Positions 23,173 to 34,289 of a stretch of DNA of 64,000 nucleotides are shown piece after piece. Made by a program: the position numbers and the translations under genes. Every line of letters begins with the position of its first letter. Within the stretch, counting starts at the first letter, position 1. The DNA comes from Chinchilla lanigera. Its lineage: Eukaryota > Chordata > Mammalia > Rodentia > Chinchillidae. A model generated the notes under the pieces. That model was not told where the DNA came from. It saw only the letters and a program-made list of their open reading frames with translations, and did no database searches. The stretch spans positions 9,478,865 to 9,542,864 of the forward strand of contig NW_004955473.1 of assembly GCF_000276665.1 (NCBI RefSeq), in the 5' to 3' direction.

Positions 23173-24990
23173 ATCACTTTACATGATGCATTTAACAAAC
23201 ATAACACATTGTAAGACTTTGAATATAATAAATTTACATAAAGTGAAGAGCAAAACACATGTAGCCTGGAAGGAATTTTCATTTAAAATTTAACTCTTTT
23301 AAAGAGTCATATAACAGAAATACACTGCCTTGAACCCTGCATTCTAGTTTCAAGCAATGTTACAGAATGAGGTTTGAAACTACCGGCCTTAAATCTTAAA
23401 TTAGCCTCAATAAACATCACTTTTGACTATGGATCTTCTTATTTAGGTTGATTATAGAAACATCTGGTCTATTTTAATACAAAACCTCAAGATGAAATTA
23501 ATTAATTTATTTTTATTTGCTCCTTTTACTTACTCAATGTTTTTATTACTCTTTTCATAGATAATACATCATTTTATAGTAGTACAAACTTATATCATGT
23601 ACATGATGCCTTATCCCTTTTTGTTTGAGTTTTATGTGCCCCGCTGTTGTGTTCCTAGTAAAAGTAGTAAACAAAACTGTATCATTTATTCTTTTTGATT
23701 AATAAAAAGTAATAATCTATTTTAGGAGCACAAAGATAGCATGTACACATTTATTTAGATTGAGTAATGCCAAAAAAGCATTAGGTGGCAAAGCCTAAGA
23801 AATTTGCATGGTGGTTTAAATTAAACAATGCAGATAAAAAAATTTTAGTTAAGTATAGTAAGTATTCAATATGTACTTTTTTGTGATCTTCAAAGAAATC
23901 CAAGCTAGAGAAGGGAAACCTAATATGTAAAAATATTATGAGGATACTTAGTACAGATATGTATCACTAAATGTTCTTACTAATGGACTTTCTCTCTCTT
24001 AGCCCAGCCTAGTTATTTTTCCATATGTAGGCCTGAAAATAGAATGGCCAGTTTGTTCCTTTTACAAGCTGTAGGGTGATCAGAAAGTCTCTTTTCCCTT
24101 GTCACCGCTTACGCTTCTTACCCCCTGTGCAAATGCATGGACTTACAAGGATACGGAGGATACGAAGAGAAACAGTCCTTCTCTTAATAATGAGTAAGAA
24201 ATGCCATCTTCATAAATGAGAGAAAACACAGATTGTCTTTGAATCATGCTCATGACTTTGAGATTGCCAGAAAATTACTATTTTTATTCTGTCCTTGCAC
24301 CCCTCTTCTTCACAGAAGACGTTATGCATTTATCTTGTAATTCTCAGTCCCTGATATCACAGAAAGTGTTAATCTTTTCTTTATGGGTCAGAATGGGTTC
24401 TGGTAAATCATAAAGCTGATGTTCTGGGAAGAATTGCTATAATTGCTGTTCTAACAGAGTTCTTTGTCTTTGAATCTATGGAAGGAAGTCAAATTTTTCC
24501 CTTTACTAATTGTCTTTCCCTCTACTTAGAGTGCCAATTTCATTTAGTGAAACTATTTTCAAACTATTCTTTAGAAAATGCTTTCTGCCATTTTTTATAA
24601 TAACTCATTCTTGTGGGATTCATTATACAGGTTCTCCACAGTTGCTTTCTGTTCATGTGATATATAAACGTTTTCTCTTCTCCATTTTTACAAGCTTAAT
24701 GTGTCTATACTCTCTATTACAAAAAAAAATGCATCTACTTTTTCTTTTAATCCTCTTATCTGTTGTCACCTTTGGGTCTATCATGAAATTACTTTAAATC
24801 CTGTGAATAAAAACTTCTTTTGAAAGTTCTCAGTGCTCCCAACCAGAGGAATGCTATTACTGAGAAAGTGGCCATTAGAACCCACCTAACATGACCTTGA
24901 AGCACCTCAGCCTTAATAAACCAGAAGAGCCAGAGGTCCAGACATAGGGGCACTGCACATGAGCTCGCCACTGAAATCAATTTTCTTTTT
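23173..24990. other. Long AT-rich stretch, nothing recognised
   Basis: No SINE, LTR or exon-like frame recognised. A 95-codon frame at 24,510-24,797 is hydrophobic and without motif; it is probably chance in T-rich DNA. Confidence 0.5.
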
Positions 24991-24994
24991 GGCT

Positions 24995-25230
24995 TGTCTC
25001 CAGCTTCTCAGGTTCATGGATTGCATGCTAGCATTAGTCCTCTGCGGCTGCCATATTATGGAACCCAGACTGGATGGCTTCAGTAGCCAAAATTTATTTT
25101 CTCACAATCCTGGAGGATGGAAATCCAAAATCAGGTGCCAAGGCTGTAGTCTAGTGAGAGCTGTCTTCTTGGCTTGCGCATGGTTACCTTCCTGTTTTGT
25201 CCTCAATTGACCCTTCCTCTATACAGAGAT
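24995..25230 (-). mobile_element. MLT1/MST-like LTR, outer part of a split copy
   Basis: Reverse orientation: 'attagtcctctgcggctgcc', 'aaatttattttctcacaatc', 'ctggaggatggaaatccaaa' and 'gtgagagctgtcttcttggc' are complements of the 3' half of the same LTR type as at 2,445. The missing other half is found at about 25,800, so the LTR is interrupted. Confidence 0.75.
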
Positions 25231-25798
25231 AAGTAAACAGGTAGACACACAGAGATACTTATTTAGTGTATCTTCTTTTTTATTTTATGAAAAATGTAAA
25301 ACAACTTTTCATAACCAAATAATGAGAATAATAATAGTCATTACACCATGTATCATAATCTGCAAAGTAGTTAGTATAAGACAGAATCCAAACAAACTCC
25401 TACAAAAAAGCAAAAGGCAATAACACAAACTTTCTTTTGAATGAACTAAGCTAAACTATTAGTACAAATGAAAGAAATCAGCATATATTGAAGTATTTTA
25501 TAAAAAGAGAATATTTAATTTGGGGAAGTATTTGAACTTCTCCCTACTTATTTATCTTTCTTCTATTCTGCTCTTTATTTGTATATATTTGTATTATATA
25601 TATATATACATATATAATTTGCATTCTGTCCATGTGTCATATAAGAGAAACCGTGCAATATTTGAGCTTCTATGTCTGACTTATTTCACTTATCTATTTA
25701 CCTATGAATGCCTCAAGTTTATCTTTCTTTAGGATAGTGCAATACTCCATTGTGTATAGATACCAAATTTTTCATATCTATTTTTCTGTACAACCAGA
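25231..25798 (-). mobile_element. LINE-1 3' fragment inserted in the LTR
   Basis: The right part reads 'gcaatatttgagcttctatg', 'tctgacttatttcacttat', 'ggatagtgcaatactccatt' and 'gtgtatagataccaaattt', complements of the L1 3' end region. The left part is A/T-rich with no clear family and may be the L1 3' UTR. A (TA)n run lies at about 25,593-25,615. Confidence 0.6.
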
Positions 25799-25932
25799 TC
25801 TATCAGATTAGGGCTCCACCTTTATGAACTCCTTCAATTTGAATTATGTTTGAAAGGCTCTTTCTTCAAATACAGTCACTCTTTTAGTTATAGTTTCAAC
25901 GTGAGTTCAGGCAAAACACGATTCGATTTATA
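25799..25932 (-). mobile_element. MLT1/MST-like LTR, remaining part of the split copy
   Basis: The segment 'cagattagggctccaccttt' followed by 'cttcaaatacagtcactct' and 'agttcaggcaaaacacgatt' continues the LTR whose other half ends near 25,230, in the same orientation. Confidence 0.65.
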
Positions 25933-26279
25933 ACAGTACTCTGTCATTACATCTCTATTTGAAGGATTCTACTCCCATTCCTTCTTTGCTCTATAGTCTA
26001 ATTTGTATTGGCATTTCTCTTAATTAAACTTTGCATTTAATTTTCAAGCTACTGTCTCTGTATTCCTGATTTTTTATTTCTATACCTCTGTGTTTCAAGT
26101 ACTACTTCCAAAGATAAGACTAAAATCAGATTATCTAATGAAATGTCTTCCCGGTCCTTTCTTAAAGAATCCCTTTTCTGAGAAGTGATAGACTGATTTT
26201 CCATTTGGTGGCAACACTCTAGTTGGAGTTCCTTAGGAGTTGGTGAAATTCACTGTCTATTTACGTCCTGCCTTTTTAC

Positions 26280-26314
<35 letters not shown>

Positions 26315-26440
26315 TGCACAGACGTAAGGCATGTTCTCCCCACCCCAGCCATAGTCAGCTTCTGGAGCACTAAACTGCAACGAGCAAACCGTTAGGTGTC
26401 CTACCTAAATTCTTTGAATAACATATAAATGGTAAAGAGA
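25933..26440. repeat. Unassigned stretch with (CA)n at 26,283-26,313
   Basis: About 15 CA units in an otherwise unassigned segment. The part after the microsatellite may belong to the LTR that follows. Confidence 0.7.
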
Positions 26441-26442
26441 GA

Positions 26443-26567
26443 GTAGAAAACTAAATGTAAAACCTCACTACCTTGTGTGCCTGTCTTGTCCAATTCTTTG
26501 TTCAGGATAAGAACCTGGAAAGAATCTCTAGAATGAGCCCACAACACCGCAGAATCCCCAAACATTG
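26443..26567 (+). mobile_element. LTR end (R/U5-like), same family as the local provirus
   Basis: The block 'aaatgtaaaacctcactacc', 'cttgtccaattctttgttca', 'ggataagaacctggaaagaa' resembles the ends of the LTRs at 40,940-41,045, 43,340-43,430 and 48,285-48,370. Only the 3' part of the LTR is recognised; the upstream U3 is not identified. Confidence 0.6.
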
Positions 26568-26569
26568 CT

Positions 26570-26903
26570 TTTTAATACTGAAATCTCAAAAGTTGATGTC
26601 AATTACTTAAAAATTATCATGAAATTTTCTTTAAATAACTTTCCATCTTTCATGGTTTTAATAAATATCATTATGCAAACTCTTCTCAATTATATTTTCT
26701 TTAAAGTCAGTTATTTACATCAGTTGGTATAGCTCTACATGCAAAACTTTCATGAAACAAAATTAATGTTTCCACGGTTTTATGATATACTTTCTTTCCT
26801 GTAAGTTTATGAACTCTTTTCACTATCAAACTTTATGAAAATTCTAGGTAAATGGCTTAGACTGTTTTGAGGGATAGTTGGGTGTTTTAGGTTAAAAACA
26901 AAA

Positions 26904-26943
<40 letters not shown>

Positions 26944-27490
26944 TACCTTTTTAGCAAGAAAAAGAATCCTCTCAGGAACTTTGTATACAAGCAAATCCCA
27001 AAGAGAGAACTGAAATTGATGTCTCTGGGGCAAAACAGCTCATGTAGCCATAGGCAAAATTCTACCGACCTATCTAAGCACATCTAGTTGATGAGAGAGT
27101 ATGTTGCCTGAGATTCCTCTGTACTCCCAAATGTGCTTCACTTAGATTTCTATATCCTTTGTGCTTTCATTGGAAATGCTTCGGGAAGAACTGCAGTGAT
27201 TTAAAAATAGATACTTGCCACACATTTTTTTTTTTCATATTTTGTGGCAACTGACTGCAGGTTATTTAAAGAATTCAAATTCCAGAGCACCTTACACTTG
27301 CATTGAGAACAAACAAAAACCCCTGAGTTTAGTGGGTTCATTACTAATGTACCTCCCTCAAACCCAGAATTCCATTTGAATCTGTCACACAACCCAGAGA
27401 AATACATTAGTGCTTCATGCTTCAGTGTCTCAATGGTTGCCTAATACCAAAGGATGAATAAAATTTCTCTTCAGACTTGTTTCTTTTTCT
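26570..27490. other. Mostly unassigned; (GA)n at about 26,900-26,942
   Basis: A run of AGAG-type dinucleotides is the only recognised structure. Confidence 0.65.
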
Positions 27491-27509
27491 TTCATTGAAA
27501 AATATTTTT

Positions 27510-27605
27510 TTTTTTTTTTTGGTTTTTCTCCGGTACTGGGAACCGAACTGACGACCTTGCGCTTGCCAGGCAGGCGCTTTTGCCACTGAGCTAAATCCCC
27601 AGCCC
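27510..27605 (-). mobile_element. ID-type SINE, young subtype
   Basis: T tail, then 'ggtttttctccggtactggg' and head complement 'gctaaatccccagccc'. The perfect duplication tgaaaaatattttt at 27,496-27,509 and 27,606-27,619 and the conserved 'ggtaccggagaaaaacc'-type 3' end point to recent activity. Confidence 0.93.
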
Positions 27606-27759
27606 TGAAAAATATTTTTGAAATAGCATATTTGTTACAACACCATTGTACCAAATGCTTTGGATAGTTTTTTTTTTTTAATGTTCTCCACACTGATGAC
27701 ATGTAATGCATATGCAATTAGTAAGTTTTTTAAGAATTTGTAGTCAAAGAAGTGGTCTT

Positions 27760-27868
27760 AAGAAAAAAACACTGGGCCGGGGAGATAGCTCAGTGGCACA
27801 TCACCTGCCTGTCAAGCAAAAGGTCATGGGTTCGATTCCTGGTACCAAAAAGAAACAAAACAAAAAAC
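27760..27868 (+). mobile_element. ID-type SINE
   Basis: Head 'gggccggggagatagctcag', 'cacctgcctgtcaagcaaaa' and 'gggttcgattcctggtacc', A-rich tail. Flanking caaagaagtggtctt / caaagaagtcgtctt (14 of 15). Inverted relative to the ID element 154 bp upstream. Confidence 0.9.
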
Positions 27869-27889
27869 CAAAGAAGTCGTCTTGCTGTA

Positions 27890-28252
27890 ATCCTACCATT
27901 TTGAGATGATCACTGCTAACATTTCACCAAACATCTTTTCAAAATCTTTGATAATTTTTATGTATTAAAAATATTAATATGGTTTTAATCATTTTAGTAT
28001 TATACTCTAAGCACTCTTATGTTATTAAAATATTTTAAAACATAATAATGAATGGCTATATAATATTCTGTCATGGGAATCCACAGATTTTTAAGCATTC
28101 ATCTAATGTTAAGTATTTAAATTGCTTTAATTTTGCATTCTTGAAAACACAACTATGATAAACATCTTGATACTTCAATTTCTGATGAAATTTGTCAATA
28201 TTTCCTCAGCCTAAATTCCTAGAAGTGGAACTATTATATTATTAAATTATTG
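27890..28252 (-). mobile_element. LINE-1 3' end region, old
   Basis: Segments such as 'aatggctatataatattctg', 'attgctttaattttgcattc', 'tgataaacatcttgatactt' and 'attcctagaagtggaac' are complements of an old L1 3' end region. Confidence 0.6.
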
Positions 28253-28253
28253 C

Positions 28254-28400
28254 TTTGTAATCTGAGCAACTGCTTTCAAGATAACAATACCCAATGTACA
28301 AAATATTGTTACTCTCCTACAATCTTGTTTTGAAATTTTATACTATTGTTTTTCTTGTTTATTTTTCGTTCCTTTAAAATAAAAAACCTTTTAAAAACAA
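28254..28400 (+). mobile_element. LINE-1 extreme 3' end
   Basis: The segment starting 'taatctgagcaactgctttc' and ending with 'cctttaaaataaaaaac' matches the end of the L1 at 7,800-9,482 (its 9,355-9,482 part). Strongly 5'-truncated insertion. Confidence 0.75.
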
Positions 28401-29300
28401 GAAAACTTAATGCTAAGACTTGTAGCCTCTTTGCAAAGTGCTCTGTGAAACCATTATGAATTTTGTTCTTTCAGTAAATGCTAGTAATTATATTGTTTCT
28501 TTTATATAAGCATAAACTGAAATTTTAAAAAGTCACATTCAAGTATTGAAAATAAAGCAAAAATCTTTAATTTTACTGAAAGGAAAATGTCACTAAGGAT
28601 GGATTTATTTTGAACAGTTAAATTTTACATGGTAATACATGCAATTTGAGATCACTAGATGAAACACCTTTCAAAGGCACAAATGCTGAAATCATTAACA
28701 AAATTATGTACCATAAGAAACTGAATGAGAGATCACACAGTTTTGCTAGTTAAGGATTAACTTGTATCAACATATCTCAGAATTATCCAAGACACTTTCA
28801 ATTGCAGTCATATCCCAAAATGTCCTTTGTTCCCAATGAATAAAGGTATCTTCTGTCTGGATTTTCATCAAATACTGTACATTTCAAGCAAAGAAGTGCT
28901 TATTAATCAGTGGTTCAATTTGTAAATCATCACACTTGCCCCCCAAAAACCATTAAAATAATGCAGTAATCATTTTTTATATGAAAAAATTTCTCACTGG
29001 AGAAAAACTGACCATGCTGTAGCCCTTTTGACTTTAGTCAACAAAGGGAGTTTGTCTAAGTTTACAAAGTTTATAGAGTTACTGGATTTCAATAATTTGT
29101 TCCAGAACAGCAAGCTTGTCTGAAAAAACTTTTAAATAAAACATTTTTGTCAGTGGGGATGAGGGAAAGGAGAAAAGAAAGAAGTGAAAAAAATGTATAT
29201 GTATATATATATATACATCCAAGATAGTTAAAACAATTGCACTAGTAATTTCTAATGATTTATTGAAAGGAACAGTTAATGTCTGATCAATCTTGCATGC
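28401..29300. other. AT-rich stretch, nothing recognised
   Basis: A (TA)n patch at 29,196-29,215 is the only feature. Confidence 0.55.
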
Positions 29301-29304
29301 CTAT

Positions 29305-29490
29305 ATCTGGTAATCTGAGCAACTATTTTGAAGATAACAATATGTAATACAGTAGCCACTGTTAATTTCCTATCGGTTTTTTTGGAATTGCTTATCGTTT
29401 TTATTGTTTTTGTGTTGTTTTGTTTTTGTCTTTGTTTTTGTTATTTTTTTTCTGTTCTTTTCTCTTTAAAATAAAATAAAAAAATAAAAA
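29305..29490 (+). mobile_element. LINE-1 extreme 3' end
   Basis: 'ggtaatctgagcaactattt', then 'gaagataacaatatgtaata', a T/G-rich expansion, and a final A-rich AAATAAAAT tail. Same family and truncation style as 28,254-28,400. Confidence 0.75.
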
Positions 29491-29858
29491 CATTCTTGTA
29501 AATTTTTTCTAGGGCAACCATCATGGAGACTGAAGGGTCTTGCATCATAATATTTCCTTTACAGTTATCACCAAAGATCAGAGTATGCCAAGTTATTGTT
29601 CTGAAAGTGAGCTAATTCTAAATAAATAAATGAGTCTTCTTGTATTTCAATCACACACTCCAGAACTTGGTATTTTTAGAAACCCAGCAGACTCCTGCAT
29701 AAGAAAACTTCTGCTCCCATTTCTTCACAGAACCACTTTTTAAGAAAGGTAATTTAAGGTCCAAGTTTTCATGAAGCTAACAAATTCTACCATATCATAT
29801 GTCCAGCTAAAAGAAAGCAGAGGGGTCAGAAATGTACTTACACTGTCATATAGGGGCG
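29491..29858. other. Nothing recognised
   Basis: No family recognised. Confidence 0.45.
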
Positions 29859-29859
29859 T

Positions 29860-30775
29860 GGAGAAGAAGCTAGCCTTTGCCAAAAGACTGAAATAGACCT
29901 TTTTCCACAGAAGACACATGACTGGACATCAGACATATGAGAAAATGTGGAACATCACAAATCATCAGGAAAATGCAAATCCAGCTCACAATGAGATATC
30001 GCCTCACCGCAGGCACAGCTACTATCAATAGGACTAAGGATAACAAGTTCTGCAGCGGACGTGGTAGAAAGGGGACACTTGCACACTGCTGGTGGGAGTG
30101 TATATTAGTGCAGTCATTATGGAAAGCAGTCCTCCCCAAAAATGAAAACTAGAACTACCATAGATTCCAAATCCAAATCCTAGATATACATATAGATACG
30201 TAGATAGATATAGATATAGATATATCTCCAAAGGAAATGAAATCAGTATGTCAAAGTGATATCTAAAATCACACATTGATTTCTACATCATTCACAATAG
30301 CCAGTACATAAAAACAACCAAAGTGCCCATCCACAGATAATAAAGAAAACTGTGGCTCATGTACGCAATGGAATACTATTCAGCCATTAAAACGCATAAA
30401 ATCCTTTCATTGGCAACAACATGGATGAACATGGAAGATATGTTAAGTGAAATAAGCTAAGTTAGAAAGAAAAATACCATATGATCTCACTTATATGTAT
30501 AATGGGAAAGTAATTAATAAAAGTAGAGAATAGAATAGTGGTTATCAAAGTTTGGAGAAGGGAAGAAACTGGGGAGAGGGCAGTCAAAATGTATAAAATT
30601 CCATTTAGAGAGAAAGAATTATTTTTGAGATCTATCATACAAAAAATGATAAGTATGTGAGATCCCAGAAATGTTAATTAGCATCATTTACTCATTCCAT
30701 ATTGTATACATATATCAAAATACCACATTTTACCCTACAAATATGTACAATTTATTTTTAATTAAATTTTTAAAA
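29860..30775 (+). mobile_element. LINE-1, L1MA/L1MB-like 3' part
   Basis: Sense orientation: 'ccaaaagactgaaatagacc', 'atcaggaaaatgcaaatcca', 'cactgctggtgggagtgtat', 'cattcacaatagccagtaca', 'tggaatactattcagccatt' and 'gttaagtgaaataagctaag', then a 3' UTR with 'gataagtatgtgagat' and 'tgtatacatatatcaaaat'. It ends in A-rich sequence. A TAGATA run lies near 30,190-30,225. Frames on both strands (70-90 codons) are broken remnants. Confidence 0.88.
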
Positions 30776-31346
30776 GGTTAACAATAAAAATATTTGCTCA
30801 TAGAATATAAATAAATAAATACATATTTTAAAAACCAATCTTCTCCATTTTAGCTTGGCTGTGACTATGTATATATTGAGTTTAAAATCCTCACTTCCCC
30901 AGGTGCTCCTCCCTTACTTCCTGATTCAGCAATTAATGTTTATGCCAGTAGACAAAACTTCCAGCACTATTTTCTGCTTTTGATGATGATATAGAAATCT
31001 CTGTTTTTCACCAAATTGGAAAACTTGAATGCAAGGACAGAACACTACAGTTACTCTACTTATATACAAAAAAAGTACCAAGGTTTTGTTTTGTTTTGAT
31101 TTCTGCATTGAATTTATGCTTGGCAAAATAAATTTCAATTTCAGTGCTATGAGTAACATCTGTGTTTCCAAAAGTGATTCAAAAATCAAGAATTATTCTG
31201 TGCTACTAGCACACATGCAACATATATGCTATATAGAGTCTACACTGAGAGGTGTGAGTGTGCAGTCCAGTTTTACTTCTGGCTGGATGCAAACATGGTA
31301 GCTATATTTCAAAACGTTAAAAGAAAAATCATATATTATAGGGTGG
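30776..31346. other. Nothing recognised
   Basis: AT-rich with opposed frames of about 90 codons that shadow each other. No motif. Confidence 0.5.
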
Positions 31347-31351
31347 ATGAA

Positions 31352-31772
31352 TGTCATAGTTACTTTTCTGTCACTGCAAAGACAAAATACCTGTTGCCCA
31401 AAGTTAAGAGAGTCAAGGTTTATTTAGCTCACAGTTTGTAGAAGTTTCAGTCCATAATAGGCTGGGCTGTCTCCAAGGCATGGTGGCACATGGTGGTGGG
31501 GCAATGGTTCATGGTGGAAGAAGACAGCTAAAGCAACAAGGGAAGAAAACAAGACTCTTTCTGTCTTTTATAGTGCATTCAGGCTACCCTCCCTAGGGTG
31601 GGTGTAGCACTCACACCCTTAATCTTAGCCAGAACTATGCCAAACCAATCAGTGGACTGACTTACTAATCACAAAACTTTAATCCTAGCATGACACACTT
31701 TAGATTCAGCCACCTCTGAAAAACGCCAATGGCCACATGAGGCTTGGGGACATCTAGACACAAACCATAGCA
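31352..31772 (-). mobile_element. Solo MaLR-like LTR with 5-bp duplication
   Basis: Boundaries TG...CA, with the 5-bp duplication atgaa at 31,347-31,351 and 31,773-31,777, as expected of ERVL/MaLR integration. Internal complement segments include 'cactgcaaagacaaaatacc', 'aaggtttatttagctcacag' and 'aaaccaatcagtggactga'. It stands 60 bp from the next, oppositely oriented LTR. Confidence 0.85.
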
Positions 31773-31831
31773 ATGAACTTCACAGAAACATTGCCTGTAT
31801 TTTCTTTGTTTTCCCTAAGTCATAACCCATT

Positions 31832-32210
31832 TGCTATGGTTTGTATCTGGGTGTCCCCACAAGCCTCATACAGTCATGGGGCAGGCTTTTAGAGTTTGAT
31901 TGATTATGGGTGTGAGAGCTGCACCAGCCCTGGGGTGGATAGTTTGCATATGTAAGGGACAGCAAGAGGCTGCTTGGGGCCATTTCCTGGCTTTTGTGCT
32001 TCTGGCCATTTCCTCCCTTGAGTGTGTGCTGGTTGCTTTGCTGTGCTCTGGGGACATGAGCTGTAGCTCTCCGCCATGTGTCAGTCTGCCTTGTAATCTG
32101 CCAAATATGGACTGAAACCTCCACAAACTGTAAGCAAAATAAACCTTTCCTTCCTTAATTTTGGGTGTCAGGTATTTTGTCCCAGCAACGAGAGAAAAGT
32201 AACCAAGACA
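31832..32210 (+). mobile_element. Solo MaLR-like LTR with 5-bp duplication
   Basis: It starts 'tgctatggtttgtatctggg' and ends 'aagtaaccaagaca'. A perfect 5-bp duplication, ccatt, flanks it at 31,827-31,831 and 32,211-32,215. It contains 'gaaacctccacaaactgtaa', 'gcaaaataaacctttcct' (polyadenylation signal) and 'caggtattttgtcccagcaa'. Close relative of 36,216-36,596. Open frames on both strands of up to 117 codons are LTR-derived shadows. Confidence 0.9.
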
Positions 32211-32215
32211 CCATT

Positions 32216-32490
32216 TCAACCACTTTCAGGTCATGTGGCTTCACCAACCACTCAAACTGTGTGTGGCTTCTTTTGCATTGCAGTTTAACAAGGAGTCGTA
32301 TAGGGAGGTACCACAGATGTTGGGTGGAGGCAAATTCAAGCCTTGAATATTTCCTGCCATGCCATTTCTGCCTTGAAGCAAGCTTACACAGGCTGAAACC
32401 TCTGAATCCATGAGCCCAAATAAACGTTTTTTCTTTAATTTTGTATATCAAATGTGCTGCCCCAACAACAAAAATGTGGCAAGTATAATG
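32216..32490 (+). mobile_element. MaLR-like LTR, 3' half
   Basis: 'acacaggctgaaacctctga', 'gagcccaaataaacgttttt' and 'tgctgccccaacaacaaaaa' repeat the 3' end layout of the LTR just upstream, but the 5' half is absent or too decayed. The upstream LTR inserted at its left edge. Confidence 0.6.
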
Positions 32491-32663
32491 TTCAGGTTCC
32501 ATGGTAGTTTTTAACAGTGAATGGGATAATACAAAGATAAACTATCTGACCTCAGAGGTTTGTTTATGAATATTAGTTACCTTTTCTACATTTTCCCTCT
32601 TGCTTCTTTCCTTCACTTGTCTAAATATTGATACTTTCCAAAGAATTTAAAAAGCCTTTGTAG

Positions 32664-32773
32664 GGGCTGGGGATTTAGCTCAGTGGCAAAGCGCCTGCCT
32701 TGCAAGCGCAAGGTCGTGAGTTCGGTTCCCGGTACCGGAGAAAAACCAAAAAAAAAATAAAAAATAAAAAAAT
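32664..32773 (+). mobile_element. ID-type SINE, young, near-intact
   Basis: Starts 'ggggctggggatttagctca' and has 'gagttcggttcccggtaccg' as box B region, then 'gagaaaaacc' and an A-rich tail. A perfect 15-bp duplication (aaaaagcctttgtag) lies at 32,649-32,663 and 32,774-32,788. Nearly identical to the copies at 36,069 and 61,297. Confidence 0.95.
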
Positions 32774-32811
32774 AAAAAGCCTTTGTAGTTAAGGGACTTA
32801 ACTCTGAAAAT

Positions 32812-32975
32812 ACAGTTTGCTTCTTAGCTTAGTACATAGTCTTAGAAAAATTCTCAACTCTCCGAGCTTCAGTGTCCTCATCTATAAAATAAGGGTCAAT
32901 ATGGTACTTATTTCATAAGACTGTGTTTTGAAGATTCATGTGAACAATATGTATTTGACATATTTATCAAATTTC
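32812..32975 (+). mobile_element. MIR SINE
   Basis: 'aaattctcaactctccgagc', 'ttcagtgtcctcatctataa' and 'aataagggtcaatatggtac' followed by 'tttgaagattcatgtgaac' fit the right part of a MIR in sense orientation. Confidence 0.75.
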
Positions 32976-33186
32976 TCAATAAATAAAATCATTAACAAAG
33001 GCTTATGTTTATGTTTTTATGCTAGAACTTTGACTTGCTTAAGCAAAGATTTGCAGAATACTTCAGTAAATAGTTACTCAAATTATAATACATGAGTCCC
33101 CATTAGTGCAAAAACCTAGGATCATGTTAGAAATGCAGACTTTCAAGTCCCCATTCCCAATTCACAGAACTAAGTATCTGTATTTT

Positions 33187-33343
33187 TTTTATTTGTCTTT
33201 TTGAGACAGGGTCTCACTATGCAGTTCAGGCTAGTCTTGAACTTACTTTGTAGCCCAGGCTGGCCTCAAACTCACAACGATCCTCCTACCTCAGCCTCCC
33301 TCCTGAGTGCTGGGATTACAAGTGTGAGCCACCACATCCGGCT
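33187..33343 (-). mobile_element. B1-type SINE
   Basis: Poly-T, 'tttttgagacagggtctcac', two copies of the 'ttcaggct/cccaggct' region, and head complement 'gccaccacatccggc'. Flanks agtatctgtatttt / agtatctatatttt support the insertion. Confidence 0.92.
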
Positions 33344-33351
33344 AGTATCTA

Positions 33352-34285
33352 TATTTTAAAATATTCCAAGATGATTCATATACACAGTGACATTTAAGAA
33401 ATTCTGGTGTAATATATAGGATGATTGAGTGCTTTCTCATGGTGTGTTTACATTATCAAAATGCTGGCAAATAGGATGCCCAAGGAAATGCAACAGTATT
33501 ATAAAAAGGGAATTAAATTGGAAGTCAAAAAATCAGTATTTATCTTTTTAGTATTCTTCTGAAAAATTGATTGCAATTATTAAAATTATTCCCTTCATTT
33601 TAGTCCTTCAATTCATTTATAAATGAAAAGTATTATGCTCTATTTTATTTCTTAGCCAGGAAATATGTATCAGAATTACTAAAGGAAGGTGTTGGAAAAT
33701 ATTTGATGATCCTGGGACCTATTCATGAAGATTCTGATTCATTTACTAAATTTATCATGATGTCAAAACTAGGAGCAGCTGCTTTATGGACATCCACATG
33801 AGTGAAAGGACTAATAATCTGAAGAGGTAATGCTTGTAAGAAAACCTCAGGATAAAGAAGAGTTGGATAGGGCAGTATGGAAAGCTGCTATGTTCAGTAA
33901 TCTTACAGAAGTGAAATAAATTATGTGGGTAAGTCTAATATGGACCTCGTTTAGAGCAGTCTCAATGAATATACTTTTTCTTTCCCATTCTGTCCTTCAA
34001 AAAGTTTCCAATTCAACAAGTCTTGTTGATATTAAAATGACACATCCTACTCCACCTCTTTTAGGTTTTAACAAACTAGATAGTCTCAAAAACAAACAGA
34101 AATACTTATTAAATAATTCTGACAAACAAAATAATCATCACAATTTCTCACTTTATTAAGCAACAAAGTTTTAACATATAATATTGAGATTCCAGACCAG
34201 CCACAGAATCTGCAGACCCCCTTGAAAACCAAAAGTAACAAGCCTCTTTTATCAAAACTTAAGATTTTTAATATGCACCAAGAAA
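33352..34285. other. Nothing recognised
   Basis: AT-rich. A 78-codon frame at 33,923-34,159 shows no motif. Confidence 0.5.
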
Positions 34286-34289
34286 AGTA

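Noticed and set aside
22783..23214. 143-codon open frame, the longest in the window
   Set aside because: It runs through an ID element and its A-rich tail and has no domain; a chance frame.
31834..32502. Several frames of 80-117 codons on both strands
   Set aside because: All lie within MaLR-type LTRs; the same frame type appears in the related LTR at 36,216.
32664..32773. tRNA-like sequence with box A and box B
   Set aside because: This is the tRNA-derived head of an ID SINE, flanked by a target-site duplication and followed by a poly(A) tail. It is not a functional tRNA gene; the same holds for all other ID copies.
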